A program made the position numbers and the translations under genes. The notes beneath the pieces were generated by a model. It did no database searches and was not told the origin of the DNA. It was given only the letters and a program-made list of their open reading frames with translations. This document shows, piece after piece, positions 17,351 to 27,360 of a DNA stretch of 48,432 nt (positions within the stretch are counted from its first letter, which is position 1; each line of letters starts with the position of its first letter). Origin of the DNA: Candidatus Loosdrechtia aerotolerans (GTDB lineage Bacteria > Planctomycetota > Brocadiia > Brocadiales > Brocadiaceae); NCBI GenBank assembly GCA_021646405.1, contig SOER01000023.1, positions 1 through 48,432 on the forward strand, read 5' to 3'.

Positions 17351-19096
17351 ATGTATACCTATAAAAACGAATCAATTATTCATAGTATAATCTTCGGCAT
17401 AGTCTTGTTATTTTTAGGGGTATTCCTGATCTATCCCGTTTTTTACCTCTTTAAAGTGACATTCTGGGGTGCTGACCAGGGAATCTGGACCTATTTTCAA
17501 TTAATTGTATCAAGCCCGCTCCAGAGAAGGTCCCTCTACAACAGCCTCTTTCTGTCCACATTCATTACCCTTCTCACAACACTTATTGCACTGCCAATGG
17601 CTTACTGGTTCACAAGGTACTCCTTTCCGGGGAAAGAGTGGGTACAGGCGTTTTCACTCATCCCCCTCATCATGCCCTCCTTTGTTGGTGCAATTGGAAT
17701 GAAACAACTGCTTGCAAGGTTCGGTTCACTTAACCTATTTTTGAACAAATTCGGTCTTATCTCGCTACAGCATCCGATTGACTGGCTCGGGAGCAGTGGA
17801 TTCTGGGGTATTATTATCATGAGCACACTCCACCTGTATCCGATCATGCTTTTAAATCTCCAGGGAGCACTGGCTAATATCGATGTATCACTCCTTGAGG
17901 CAGCAGAAAGCCTTGGTGCGAGTCCGATATACATCTTCAGGACGGTAATACTACCGCTTATTGTACCAGGATACTTTGCAGGAGCAGTTATTGTTTTCGT
18001 CTGGGCATTCACTGACCTCGGGACTCCACTTATCTTTGGATTTGACCGGGTTATACCAGTACAAATCTATCATAATCTTACAGAAATACACACAAATCCA
18101 ATGGGGTTTGCCCTCGTACTATTTTCATTGTTCCTTATCCTGCTTCTGTTTCTCATCTCAAAAAAATTTTTCGGCGGGAAAGGTTATGAAATGTCTGTCA
18201 GCGGATATATATCGGGCATTCAAAAACAAGCCTCAACAACCCAATCCTTTTTGATCCTCTCGGTTGTTTGCGGAATCATATTCCTGGCTTTATTACCTCA
18301 CATAAGTATAATCCTGCAATCACTTGCCGGCCGATGGTTTTTTACCATAGTACCGGAACACTGGACATTAACCAACTACCAATACATTTTCTCGTATCCG
18401 CTGACGGCAACAAGCATCAAGAACAGCCTATTTTTTTCTTCAATGAGTACACTCCTTGATTTGGTATTTGGTGTACTCATTGCTTACCTTGTTGCGAGGA
18501 AAAGAATACCGGGTGGAAATATCCTGGATATGTTGGCAATGTTACCTTTGATATTGCCCGGTCTGATAATAGCATTCAGCTATGTTGCCTGTTTTCATTT
18601 TCCCATTCAGCCTGGTATGTCATATCCGTTTTGGTATTATTGGCTCCATCAATTCCTTGATCCAACGGTGAATCCGACAATCCTCCTTATCATGAGTTAT
18701 GCAATAAGACGGTTACCTTACACAGTCCGGGCGGCATATGCAGGTTTTCAGCAAGCTCATATTACCCTGGAAGAAGCATCGCTCAACCTCGGGGCATCCA
18801 CCTGGTATACCATACGGAAAATAACCTTACCACTCATGACAACGACACTCATTGCGAGTGCAATTATGGCATTTTCTTTTGCAATGCTCGAAGTAAGTGA
18901 TAGTCTTATCCTGGCACAAAAGGAAAAATACTATCCTATTACGAAAGCTGTATTCTCATTAATTGAATTCATTGATCCTAACGCCCCTGCCATAGCCTCT
19001 GCTTTAGGTGTTTTGGGAATCGCCATTCTGTCTTCCGCAGTCTTTATCGCAAGTAAAATGCTGGGGAAATGGTTTGGATCTTTATTCAGAATATAA
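17351..19096 (+). CDS. ABC importer fused double permease (FbpB-like)
   Basis: This 581-residue membrane protein is two MetI-type permease domains in one chain, about 12 hydrophobic segments in total. Each half carries an EAA loop that contacts the ATPase: EAAESLGASPIYIFRTVILP (near 182) and EEASLNLGASTWYTIRKITL (near 476). The architecture is that of ferric-iron (FbpB/SfuB) and thiamine (ThiP) importers. No good Shine-Dalgarno precedes ATG 17351. It completes the transporter encoded by the two previous genes despite the repeat-rich gap. Confidence 0.9.
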   Translation: MYTYKNESIIHSIIFGIVLLFLGVFLIYPVFYLFKVTFWGADQGIWTYFQLIVSSPLQRRSLYNSLFLSTFITLLTTLIALPMAYWFTRYSFPGKEWVQAFSLIPLIMPSFVGAIGMKQLLARFGSLNLFLNKFGLISLQHPIDWLGSSGFWGIIIMSTLHLYPIMLLNLQGALANIDVSLLEAAESLGASPIYIFRTVILPLIVPGYFAGAVIVFVWAFTDLGTPLIFGFDRVIPVQIYHNLTEIHTNPMGFALVLFSLFLILLLFLISKKFFGGKGYEMSVSGYISGIQKQASTTQSFLILSVVCGIIFLALLPHISIILQSLAGRWFFTIVPEHWTLTNYQYIFSYPLTATSIKNSLFFSSMSTLLDLVFGVLIAYLVARKRIPGGNILDMLAMLPLILPGLIIAFSYVACFHFPIQPGMSYPFWYYWLHQFLDPTVNPTILLIMSYAIRRLPYTVRAAYAGFQQAHITLEEASLNLGASTWYTIRKITLPLMTTTLIASAIMAFSFAMLEVSDSLILAQKEKYYPITKAVFSLIEFIDPNAPAIASALGVLGIAILSSAVFIASKMLGKWFGSLFRI

Positions 19097-19231
19097 GAAA
19101 AAACAAATCATTACAAATACCCTTAAATTATCCTTGAACTCTCTTCCCTTTATATGGTTGAATATTCATAACAGAAGGCAGGTTAGCTCCACAAAAATCA
19201 CACCTACAAAACAACCGGGAGGTAGTGGCAT

Positions 19232-20746
19232 ATGGATAAAATAAAAGAAAAGGTAAAGGATCTGAAAGCACGTTTAGCAGAAATAAGTGACCTCAGTAAC
19301 GCCGCAGCCCTTCTCCATTGGGACCAGCAGACATACATGCCGCCGGGTGGTGCAGAGGCACGTGCCCGGCAATTAGGGACTCTGAACCGTATTGCACATG
19401 AAAAGTTTATTGATAATACGATTGGTGACCTTCTCAATGAACTTCAAGAATATGCCGGCAGCCTCTCTTACGATTCAGACCACGCAAGCCTCATACGGGT
19501 AACAAAACGTGATTATGATAAAGCACGCCGAATACCTCCTTCACTGATATCGGAAATTGCGGAAGCCAGTGCAAAAGCATTTGATGCCTGGCAAAAGGCC
19601 AGGGCAGAATTCAGGTTTGCCACTTTTGCCCCCCATTTAGAAAGAAATATTACATTAAAAAAGCGCTACGCTGAATGCCTGGGTTATACCAACCGTATTT
19701 ATGACCCGCTTCTCGATCAATACGAACCCGGCATGACGACTACCCAGATTGAGACGATTTTCATGAATATGAAACAGGAAATCGTATCACTTCTCCAGGC
19801 CATTACACCAAAAATGGATATTGTAGATAGTTCTTTTCTCCATCAAGCCTTTGATGAGGCAAAACAATGGGATATCGGAGTAAAAGTAGCACGACTGTTT
19901 GGTTATGCGTTCGAATGCGGACGCCTTGATCGTTCTCCGCATCCATTTACTACAAGCTTTTCAACAAATGACGTAAGAATTACCGCTCATTTTATGCAGG
20001 ATTATTTCCCTGCAGCTTTTTTTGCAATACTGCACGAGGTCGGTCACGCATTGTACAATCAGGGTATACGTTACGAACTTGAACGTACTCCCCTGGCGGA
20101 GGGTGCATCACTAGGTACCCATGAATCACAATCACGTCTGTGGGAAAACCTTGTTGGGCGTAGCCGTGCATTCTGGAAATTCTTTATGCCCCATCTGAAA
20201 GATGCCTTTCCGGAAGAATTTCACAATATCTATTCTGAAAATATGTACCGGGGAGTTAACCGTGTTGAACCATCATACATACGGGTCGAAGCAGATGAGA
20301 TTACCTATAACTTACACGTTATTATTCGATTTGAATTAGAAATTGCCTTGCTTGAGGATACAATAACAGTCGATGACCTGCCCTGGATGTGGGATAACAA
20401 GATGGAGGAATATCTTGGTATAATTCCACCAGACGATGTAAGGGGAGCACTCCAGGATATTCACTGGTCATCTGGCAGCTTCGGTTACTTTCCAACCTAT
20501 TCCATTGGCAATATTTTTGCCGCGCAACTATTTGACCACATAAAAAAAGAGATTCCGGATATCGAAGCATATATCGAGAAGGGAGGATTCCAAAAATTGC
20601 TTGATTGGCTCCATGAAAATCTTTATATCCATGGCAGAAAGTTTACCCTGAACGAACTTGCAAATAAAATCACCGGTAAACCATTACAAATAGACCCATT
20701 CATACAGTACCTAAAAAACAAGTTCGGCGAGATTTATGCCTTATAG
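19232..20746 (+). CDS. M32 family metallocarboxypeptidase (carboxypeptidase Taq type)
   Basis: The 504-residue length is standard for M32 carboxypeptidases. The zinc motif HEVGH (ILHEVGHALYNQG, near residue 267) and the downstream GTHESQSRLWEN with the third ligand Glu are intact, as are N-terminal LLHWDQQTYMP and the late IRVEADEITYNLHVIIRFELE motif. There is no signal peptide, so it should be a cytoplasmic enzyme that removes C-terminal residues from peptides. GGGAGGT nine bases before the ATG is a strong ribosome-binding site. It is monocistronic or loosely linked to the ABC importer upstream (135-base gap). Confidence 0.94.
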   Translation: MDKIKEKVKDLKARLAEISDLSNAAALLHWDQQTYMPPGGAEARARQLGTLNRIAHEKFIDNTIGDLLNELQEYAGSLSYDSDHASLIRVTKRDYDKARRIPPSLISEIAEASAKAFDAWQKARAEFRFATFAPHLERNITLKKRYAECLGYTNRIYDPLLDQYEPGMTTTQIETIFMNMKQEIVSLLQAITPKMDIVDSSFLHQAFDEAKQWDIGVKVARLFGYAFECGRLDRSPHPFTTSFSTNDVRITAHFMQDYFPAAFFAILHEVGHALYNQGIRYELERTPLAEGASLGTHESQSRLWENLVGRSRAFWKFFMPHLKDAFPEEFHNIYSENMYRGVNRVEPSYIRVEADEITYNLHVIIRFELEIALLEDTITVDDLPWMWDNKMEEYLGIIPPDDVRGALQDIHWSSGSFGYFPTYSIGNIFAAQLFDHIKKEIPDIEAYIEKGGFQKLLDWLHENLYIHGRKFTLNELANKITGKPLQIDPFIQYLKNKFGEIYAL

Positions 20747-20884
20747 CACGCCTCAATAAAAATACCTTTTCAGTAATTGAAATTACCCTTGCACTCTACC
20801 CTTCCTGCTGCTGTATAATACTCCGTATTTTCAGTCTGTGCATCGTAAAAATTTTCTCATATAGAACAGGGCTTTAGCTAATAC

Positions 20885-20892
20885 AAGGGGGA
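20885..20892 (+). promoter_or_regulatory. Strong ribosome-binding site supporting a TTG start
   Basis: AAGGGGGA lies five bases before TTG 20898 and is the main reason to begin the permease there rather than at an internal ATG. Confidence 0.65.
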
Positions 20893-20897
20893 TTGTT

Positions 20898-22457
20898 TTG
20901 CAGAAACACGGTTGCTTTCAGTGGTGGCGTAAGGGTGATTTAGACGGATTCTTTGGGCTTTTTATCGATAATATTATTCAGCTTATTCTTATTGTTGTTC
21001 TCTGCACTCAGTTATTGGGAATGCCGGGAGAACTTATTTACGGCAGGATACTCCCGGGAGTAGCAGTAAGTCTCCTGATCGGTAATATCTTTTATGCCTT
21101 TCAGGCAAGGTCTGTTTCACTGCGTACCGGACAGCCCCAGACAACGGCTCTCCCTTACGGTATCAATACAATATCCCTCTTCGCCTATATTCTTTTTGTA
21201 ATGAAACCAGTTGTTGAGCAGACAAACGATGTAGAATTAGCCTGGAAAGTAGGCCTGGCCGCCTGCCTTGGCTCGGGAATTATAGAATGCGGAGGTGCAT
21301 TTATTGCCGGCTGGATAAAACGTATAACTCCCCGTGCCGCACTCCTCACAACCCTAGCCGGCATAGCTGTTACCTTTATCTCCATGGACTTCTGCTTTCG
21401 CATCTTTGCAGATCCGCTAGTCGGTTTTGCACCCATTGCCTTTATCTTTCTTCAGTATATCGGGCGCCTTCGTTTACCTGCGGGAATTCCGGCAGGGCTC
21501 GTTGCTGTAGTCACGGGGACAGCACTTGCGTGGGGATTAGGAAGGATGGACAGTGCCGCATTAACACAGGCCATGGATGTTCATATTCAAATACCCAGAC
21601 CTTATATCATTGAATTAATACATACGGTAGCTTCACCTTACCTGTTAACGTTCCTGCCTGTTATTATACCCATGGGGCTTTTTAATCTTCTTGGATCACT
21701 GCAAAACCTGGAAAGTGCAGAAGCTGCCGGTGATACCTATTCGGTGAGAGATTCACTCGCAGTAAATGGACTGGGTACCATCGCAGCGGCATGTTTTGGA
21801 AGCGTTTTCCCTACGACCATTTACATTGGTCATCCAGGCTGGAAAAAGATGGGAGCCGGGGCAGGATACTCAGTTGCCAATGGCGTTGTTATTACCGTCC
21901 TTTCCCTTCTCGGACTTGTAGGATTCGTTTCTGTTCTGATTCCGGTTGAAGCCGGGGCTGCTATCCTTCTCTGGATAGGAATAACGATAACTGCTCAGGC
22001 ATTCCAGGCGACACCAAGGGAACATGCGCCAGCAGTAGTTGTTGGCTTTCTTCCGGCTATGGCAGCCTGGGCACTTCTTATCCTTGAAAGCGGCTTACGG
22101 AGCTCAGGGATGAATATTGGATCAATAGGACTGAAAGCACTCTCGGCTCAGCTCCCTATTGCCGGATTAATATCCCTGGAACGCGGTTTCATCTTTACCT
22201 CTATAATCCTGGCAGCCCTTACGGTAAGCCTCATCGAGAAAAATTATCTGGCTGCAGCTGCCTGGTCCTTTGCTGCAGCGCTCATTAGTACTACTGGGCT
22301 CATGCATGGCTATAAAATCACAAATGGTGCAATAGTGAATGCCTATGGCCCCTCCTATACATGGCCGTTTAGTCTGGGCTATCTTAGTATTACGGTGATA
22401 TTTACCGCCGTATGGCTATGGCAACGAAGAAAAAGCAACACCACACCTTTTTTTTGA
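20898..22457 (+). CDS. NCS2/AzgA-like xanthine/uracil permease family protein
   Basis: The 519-residue protein has about 12 membrane segments and resembles the purine/pyrimidine permease superfamily. ALPYGINTIS near residue 82 matches the conserved TAxPxGxN-type segment, and a second half-helix motif VFPTTIYIGHPGWKK lies near 306. The start is TTG at 20898, supported by AAGGGGGA five bases upstream and by lack of a sensible ATG. It belongs to a distant branch often annotated only as a putative permease, so the substrate is uncertain. It stands between the M32 peptidase and the MscS gene with over 140 bases on each side and is probably transcribed alone. Confidence 0.75.
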   Translation: MQKHGCFQWWRKGDLDGFFGLFIDNIIQLILIVVLCTQLLGMPGELIYGRILPGVAVSLLIGNIFYAFQARSVSLRTGQPQTTALPYGINTISLFAYILFVMKPVVEQTNDVELAWKVGLAACLGSGIIECGGAFIAGWIKRITPRAALLTTLAGIAVTFISMDFCFRIFADPLVGFAPIAFIFLQYIGRLRLPAGIPAGLVAVVTGTALAWGLGRMDSAALTQAMDVHIQIPRPYIIELIHTVASPYLLTFLPVIIPMGLFNLLGSLQNLESAEAAGDTYSVRDSLAVNGLGTIAAACFGSVFPTTIYIGHPGWKKMGAGAGYSVANGVVITVLSLLGLVGFVSVLIPVEAGAAILLWIGITITAQAFQATPREHAPAVVVGFLPAMAAWALLILESGLRSSGMNIGSIGLKALSAQLPIAGLISLERGFIFTSIILAALTVSLIEKNYLAAAAWSFAAALISTTGLMHGYKITNGAIVNAYGPSYTWPFSLGYLSITVIFTAVWLWQRRKSNTTPFF

Positions 22458-22623
22458 TATTTGGCATACGTTTTTCTAGTATGTATTTAATCAGGGGTAC
22501 GGAAGGACAACAAAGTGTATGAAATACCATCCATAATGTTGTACCACAAAAAATGTTTTACAGTTATGTGGGGCAATCATACTCTTAATTGAGCAATATA
22601 CCCAGGTTAACAGGGAAAGAAAT

Positions 22624-23661
22624 ATGATTCAATTCTTCTTGAGCCAGAAATTTTTTGGTAATACCTTATTTGATTATCTTGTCAGCGCCCTTATTTTTAT
22701 TCTGTCATTGATAGGTATCAGGATATTTCAAAATGTTTTTCTTAAACGGCTTATGATATGGACTAAAAACAGGAATATTATCATAGGGAATTTCATCGTT
22801 TCAAGTATTGAAAAATCTATTATTCCACTATTGTACTTCTGTGCTTTTTATTTCGGATTAACATACTTGAAATTGAACCTGTCCGTAATAAAAACAGCTA
22901 CTGTTACACTCATTATAATTATTACCTTTTTTACCGTACAGTTCGCCTCTGTCTTTGTGAATTCCCTGCTAAGGCACTATTGGTTAAGGACAGAAAGGAA
23001 AGAAGAAATCGCACCGGGTATAAGTATACATGTAATGACAACTATTATTAATATTATAATTTGGGGAGTTGGTGCAGCACTCCTCCTGGATAATCTTGGT
23101 TTTCAGATTTCGGCAGTCATTACCGGACTCGGTATAAGCAGCATTGCCATTGCCTTTGCAGCACAAGCTGTGTTAAGCGATTTTTTCAGTTATTTTGTTA
23201 TCCATCTTGATCGTCCTTTCGAAGTTGGCGATTTTATTACGGTCGATAATAAAACGGGGATTATCGAGAGTATTGGCTTAAAAACGACAAGGGTCTTGAG
23301 TCTGAGCGGAGAACAAATAATTTTTCCAAACTCGAATCTTACAAACTCCCGCATTCATAATTACAAGAAAATGGAAAAAAGAAGAGTCCTCTTTACAATA
23401 ACCGTACTACATCAGATACCTTTACAAAAACTGAAAGAAATACCCGCTATCATAAAAGCAATTATCAAAGACATTCCGGATACATTATTTGACCGGGCAC
23501 ATCTTCAATCGTATGAAGATTCTCATCCGGTTTTCGAGATTACTTACTATGTTATTGGACCGGATTACCATAAATATATGGATACTCAGCAGGAAATTAA
23601 TTTTCGCATATATGAGGATTTTGAGGCCCGTGGAATTACCCTGAGCAGACTCTCTTTTTAA
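22624..23661 (+). CDS. Small-conductance mechanosensitive channel (MscS family)
   Basis: The 345-residue protein has about four N-terminal membrane segments. The pore-lining Gly/Ala-rich helix and following beta domain are typical of MscS: SAVITGLGISSIAIAFAAQA (near 162), DFFSYFVIHLDRPFEVGDFI and later IIFPNSNLTNSRI. It opens on membrane tension and releases solutes during osmotic down-shock. GGGAAAG five bases upstream of the ATG serves as ribosome-binding site. Neighbours give no further hint of specialisation. Confidence 0.94.
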   Translation: MIQFFLSQKFFGNTLFDYLVSALIFILSLIGIRIFQNVFLKRLMIWTKNRNIIIGNFIVSSIEKSIIPLLYFCAFYFGLTYLKLNLSVIKTATVTLIIIITFFTVQFASVFVNSLLRHYWLRTERKEEIAPGISIHVMTTIINIIIWGVGAALLLDNLGFQISAVITGLGISSIAIAFAAQAVLSDFFSYFVIHLDRPFEVGDFITVDNKTGIIESIGLKTTRVLSLSGEQIIFPNSNLTNSRIHNYKKMEKRRVLFTITVLHQIPLQKLKEIPAIIKAIIKDIPDTLFDRAHLQSYEDSHPVFEITYYVIGPDYHKYMDTQQEINFRIYEDFEARGITLSRLSF

Positions 23662-23728
23662 AAAAACGAATAAATGCCCCCCCTCATAAACATATCAGTA
23701 CCGTGTTTCTGTTAAGGAGTACTTCATT

Positions 23729-24385
23729 ATGATAAAAATCAAAGTGCACTCAATTTCTTCAAGGTTACTATGCTTCATGGTATTATTCATAACCGGAATT
23801 GGTTGTGCCCCTGTTATATCGAAACAAACCAGGCAACAAGTAAATCCGGATCTCACTTTTCTGGAGGTATTAAAAGATCCTGAACGTTATAAAGGACAGA
23901 CAATCATTCTGAGCGGGATTGTTCTTGAAGCAAAGAACACGGACGAAGGTACTGTATTAGAGATTTTACAGACTCAGGCAGATTACCGCGGAGAACCGGA
24001 AGATATCGACAGATCCAGGGGAAGATTCCTCGCACGGTATGATGGTTATCTGGATACAAGCGTATATGAAAGAGGGCGTGGGGTTACTATCGCAGGTACA
24101 ATTGAAGGAACGAGGATTCAGCCACTAGGAGAAGTAGAATATATTTATCCCTTCATTCATGTTAAAGAAATATACCTGTGGCCCGCCCGAAGAATGTATC
24201 CCTATCCATACAGTTACTATGATAGATACCATTGGTGGAGAAGCCCTTTTTACTATCACCGCCACAGACACTTTCCACGGAGAAAGCTTGATAGAGAGGA
24301 CTCAAAAAAACAGGAAATTGGTATAGGAAAAGGAGAGCGGCGTGAGTTCAGACAGAGAAAATCAGATAAATCTAGAAAAAAATGA
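23729..24385 (+). CDS. Slp-family outer-membrane lipoprotein with basic aromatic tail
   Basis: A signal peptide ends in a lipobox (GIGC, Cys near residue 26). Residues about 35-150 match the Slp/YeaY lipoprotein family: FLEVLKDPERYKGQTIILSG, then ARYDGYLD and GTIEGTRIQPLGEVEYIYP. The last ~65 residues are unusual: a Tyr/Trp/His/Arg-rich run (WWRSPFYYHRHRHFPRRK) followed by a Lys/Arg/Glu tail. Slp proteins are starvation- and stress-inducible in enterobacteria, but no biochemical function is established. AAGGAG lies ten bases before the ATG. The tail might bind metal or peptidoglycan; that is speculation. Confidence 0.85.
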   Translation: MIKIKVHSISSRLLCFMVLFITGIGCAPVISKQTRQQVNPDLTFLEVLKDPERYKGQTIILSGIVLEAKNTDEGTVLEILQTQADYRGEPEDIDRSRGRFLARYDGYLDTSVYERGRGVTIAGTIEGTRIQPLGEVEYIYPFIHVKEIYLWPARRMYPYPYSYYDRYHWWRSPFYYHRHRHFPRRKLDREDSKKQEIGIGKGERREFRQRKSDKSRKK

Positions 24386-24487
24386 CGAACAGAAATATGG
24401 GTTTCCTGAAAATTGGCATATTTTTTGATGATTATTTTAAAATAAATTAATATAATCCTGCACTTAATAAAGGAGGGAGGTATAAGT

Positions 24488-25093
24488 ATGAGCAGAACTT
24501 ATCCATTCGTAGTATCAATAGTATTCGTAATAGGTTTTTTGTATGTAGGATGTACGCAGCCAGAAAGAAAACCCATGATGGAAGAATCAGCAATCGATAT
24601 CCAGGAAACCGAAGAAGTTGAAGAAGTGGAGACAGAAGTAGGTAAGGCGGTAAGATTTGCTCATGAGCTTTGGGATACTATGCAGACTGCAGAATACCAG
24701 GAAAACTGGCATATGTGGCCAGGCAAGGAAGCCTTTTATTCAGGGACAAGACCACATGGGACCTTGTTAACTACGTACGTAAACAATACAGCTTATGATG
24801 CGATTGTAAACGGTGAAGAACAACTGTCCAATGGATCGATAATAATAAAAGAGAACTATACGCCCGATAAAAACCTTACCACACTAACCGTCATGGAAAA
24901 GAAAGAAGGTTATAATCCCGATGACAATAATTGGTTTTGGGTTGCCTATTCTCCGGATGGCAGTATCAAAATGGCAGGTAAGGTCGATGCATGTATAAGC
25001 TGTCACGGAAAAGAGAGCGATAATGATTATATCTTCACCAGTACCCTTGATGAGGAATATGAGGAAGAATTTGAATTTTTTGAAGAAGACTAA
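24488..25093 (+). CDS. Cytochrome P460-family c-heme lipoprotein
   Basis: The 201-residue protein has a lipobox (YVGC, Cys near 22), an acidic linker, and a C-terminal P460-type domain (about 55-190) with LTTYVNNTAYDAI, NGSIIIKENY, LTVMEKKEGY and NNWFWVAYSPDG. The heme c site is CISCH near 176, followed by DNDYIFT. Family members bind one heme and several oxidise hydroxylamine or bind nitric oxide; in true P460 a Lys is crosslinked to the heme, and which Lys would do so here cannot be told by eye. A strong GGAGGGAGG lies nine bases before the ATG. It is a clear paralogue of the gene at 27361 and is related to 45323-46270. Confidence 0.85.
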   Translation: MSRTYPFVVSIVFVIGFLYVGCTQPERKPMMEESAIDIQETEEVEEVETEVGKAVRFAHELWDTMQTAEYQENWHMWPGKEAFYSGTRPHGTLLTTYVNNTAYDAIVNGEEQLSNGSIIIKENYTPDKNLTTLTVMEKKEGYNPDDNNWFWVAYSPDGSIKMAGKVDACISCHGKESDNDYIFTSTLDEEYEEEFEFFEED

Positions 25094-25261
25094 CGGGATA
25101 TAGTAAAACAACCATAGATAAAATTGAGTATGGGGAAAACATGAAATTTGGTTCATTAAAGTTCAATAAAGAGGAAATCATAATAATAGTTCAGCACAGA
25201 AAAATCCGTTGTGAGACGTCCAATCTCATCTAGAATATTTTTGACTGAATACGGTTAGCAA

Positions 25262-25966
25262 ATGATTCACAATTTCTTGAATATCTTTAAAGGCAGAGTG
25301 GCCTTATTGAAAAAGTCGTTGTTTTATGGAGTAAATACTGAACTTGAATGTTATGTTAAAGAAAATTATATAAGAAAGCTGCAACTTGGGAGTGGAGAAA
25401 ATATTTTGGCTTCATGGTTAAACACTGACCTGGAACCTCGAGATGGGGTATTCCTCCTTGATGTAACTAAGCCACTTCCTTTTGAGAAAGATGTTTTTGA
25501 TTATATATTTTTTGAGCATTTAATCGAACATTTAGAATATCTCCAAGGTATCAACTTATTAAAAGAATGCCATAGAATACTGCGGCATGGAGGTAAAATA
25601 CGTATTGCTACTCCCGATCTTGAATTTATTGTTAAACTCTATCATATAGAGAAGACCGAGTTATTAAAAAGATACATTGCTTTTTACGTTGATAATTTTT
25701 TATCTAATATTAAAATTTATGACGAAACTTTTGTTATCAATCTTTTTTTTAGAGAGTGGGGACATAAATTTATCTATAATTTCAAAATTCTGAGTAATGC
25801 GCTTAAACAAGTGGGATTTGTTAATATTACACACTGTAAAGTAGGGGAGAGTATGGATAAACATCTTCAAAATATTGAATCTCATGGGAAAGCTATAGGA
25901 ATAGAATTTAACAATTTAGAGACTTTTGTTATTGAAGCTACAAAAATCGGTTCTTCTCCCAATTAA
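25262..25966 (+). CDS. SAM-dependent methyltransferase, AT-rich, likely acquired
   Basis: The 234-residue protein is a class I methyltransferase of the type often found in glycan clusters. LQLGSGENILASWLNTDLEP (near 40) is the SAM-binding strand and loop, DYIFFEHLIEHL follows, and RILRHGGKIRIATPDL closes the core. The stop TAA shares its last A with the ATG of the M48 protease gene, so the two may be translationally coupled. Its base composition is visibly more AT-rich than its neighbours, with long A/T runs, which suggests horizontal transfer. There is no good Shine-Dalgarno before ATG 25262. The substrate is unknown. Confidence 0.85.
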   Translation: MIHNFLNIFKGRVALLKKSLFYGVNTELECYVKENYIRKLQLGSGENILASWLNTDLEPRDGVFLLDVTKPLPFEKDVFDYIFFEHLIEHLEYLQGINLLKECHRILRHGGKIRIATPDLEFIVKLYHIEKTELLKRYIAFYVDNFLSNIKIYDETFVINLFFREWGHKFIYNFKILSNALKQVGFVNITHCKVGESMDKHLQNIESHGKAIGIEFNNLETFVIEATKIGSSPN

Positions 25967-27237
25967 TGGAAAAATACCTTATTATCGTTTTTATTCTCTA
26001 CCTTCTTGTAACTGTTGCGGGTTATTGGCTCGACTATCTTAATCTTTCTCATCTGAAAAAATATGGTGCTATCGTTCCACATGCATTCCAGGGATATATC
26101 GATCAGAACATCCTCAATAAAACAAGGGATTATGTAGTAGAAAATACAAAATTTAAGATTGTTTCATCTGTTTTCCATACGATACTCCTTATTGTTTTCC
26201 TGTTCGGCGGTCTGCTCAACCTGTATAATTCATGGATCGTCTCTCTGGAACTCCCCTTCATTCTATCGGGATTAGTCTTTTTCTTACTTCTCTTTTATGG
26301 CGAGTCACTGCTCTCTATTCCCTTTGATCTTTACCATACTTTTAAAATAGAAAACAAATACGGTTTTACCACAACAACCTTCAAGCTATGGATAACTGAT
26401 TTGGTAAAATCATTCATAATATCCACTATTCTCGTGGCCATTCTCATATCAACAGGCCTTTTGATCATTCAGAAAAGCCCTCATTTCTGGTGGTTATGGG
26501 TCTGGTGTCTCTTCCTGGCATTCGGTATCTTAATGATGTATATTTACCCTTATATAATAGAGCCTCTTTTTAACAAAGTTACACCCGTTGAAGATGAATC
26601 GCTTCGGGAAGGTATACGGAACCTTATGCAGAAGGTTGGTCTGAAGATAAAAAAGATCTTAAAGATAGACGCCTCAAAGAGAACGAAACATACCAATGCC
26701 TATTTCACAGGTATTGGAAAGGTAAAAAGGATCGTCCTCTACGATACGCTCCTTGAGAAAATGAATAACGATGAAATTCTATCAGTACTTGCACACGAAA
26801 TAGGACACTGGAAAAAATGGCATCTTATAAAATACCTCATTCTTTCAGAGAGTATTGCTTTCATTGGAATGTATATATCATATCAGGTACTTCAAAGTGA
26901 TTTTCTCAGCAAACTTTTTTTCATAACGTATGATACCTTCTTTGTAAAGGTTATTCTTTTAAGTTTCCTGGGATCCATAGTTGCTTTCCCGTTTACACCC
27001 GTATTTAATTATTTTTCAAGAAGGAATGAAATTGAGGCAGATTTCTATTCATGCGAGCTTACAGGAAACAGCAAAAGCATGATAACCACCCTCATAAAAC
27101 TCTCAAAGGATAACCTTTCAAATCTTCACCCCCATCCTCTCTATGCAGCATTTCACTATTCTCACCCGCCTGTGCTTGAAAGAATAAGAATTATCAGGGA
27201 AAAGAGAATGGTTAACCAAACAAAACATAGTGAGTAA
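25966..27237 (+). CDS. M48 family membrane metalloprotease (Ste24/CAAX protease 1-like)
   Basis: The 423-residue protein has several membrane segments, a zinc motif HEIGH (LAHEIGHWKKWH, near residue 278) and the downstream ligand region NEIEADFYSCEL (near 354), as in Ste24-type M48A proteases. N-terminal segments and the conserved FGLL/YGFTTTTFKLWITD-like region near 127 fit this subgroup. In bacteria such enzymes act in membrane-protein quality control; prenyl-protein processing is the eukaryotic role. The start codon overlaps the stop of the methyltransferase by one base. Confidence 0.92.
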   Translation: MEKYLIIVFILYLLVTVAGYWLDYLNLSHLKKYGAIVPHAFQGYIDQNILNKTRDYVVENTKFKIVSSVFHTILLIVFLFGGLLNLYNSWIVSLELPFILSGLVFFLLLFYGESLLSIPFDLYHTFKIENKYGFTTTTFKLWITDLVKSFIISTILVAILISTGLLIIQKSPHFWWLWVWCLFLAFGILMMYIYPYIIEPLFNKVTPVEDESLREGIRNLMQKVGLKIKKILKIDASKRTKHTNAYFTGIGKVKRIVLYDTLLEKMNNDEILSVLAHEIGHWKKWHLIKYLILSESIAFIGMYISYQVLQSDFLSKLFFITYDTFFVKVILLSFLGSIVAFPFTPVFNYFSRRNEIEADFYSCELTGNSKSMITTLIKLSKDNLSNLHPHPLYAAFHYSHPPVLERIRIIREKRMVNQTKHSE

Positions 27238-27346
27238 CCCTTTTTCCATAAACTGTTTTTTGCCTGTTCTTAACCCTGAAAGGGTGAAATGATTGTAGCC
27301 CAAATTGTTACAGAAATTATAATGTTTTACAGTTCTTATCATTATT

Positions 27347-27353
27347 AGGAGGT
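27347..27353 (+). promoter_or_regulatory. Shine-Dalgarno that fixes the start of the second P460 gene
   Basis: AGGAGGT lies seven bases before ATG 27361. A GTG at 27352 in the same frame overlaps this motif and so cannot be the true start. Confidence 0.8.
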
Positions 27354-27360
27354 GATAGCT

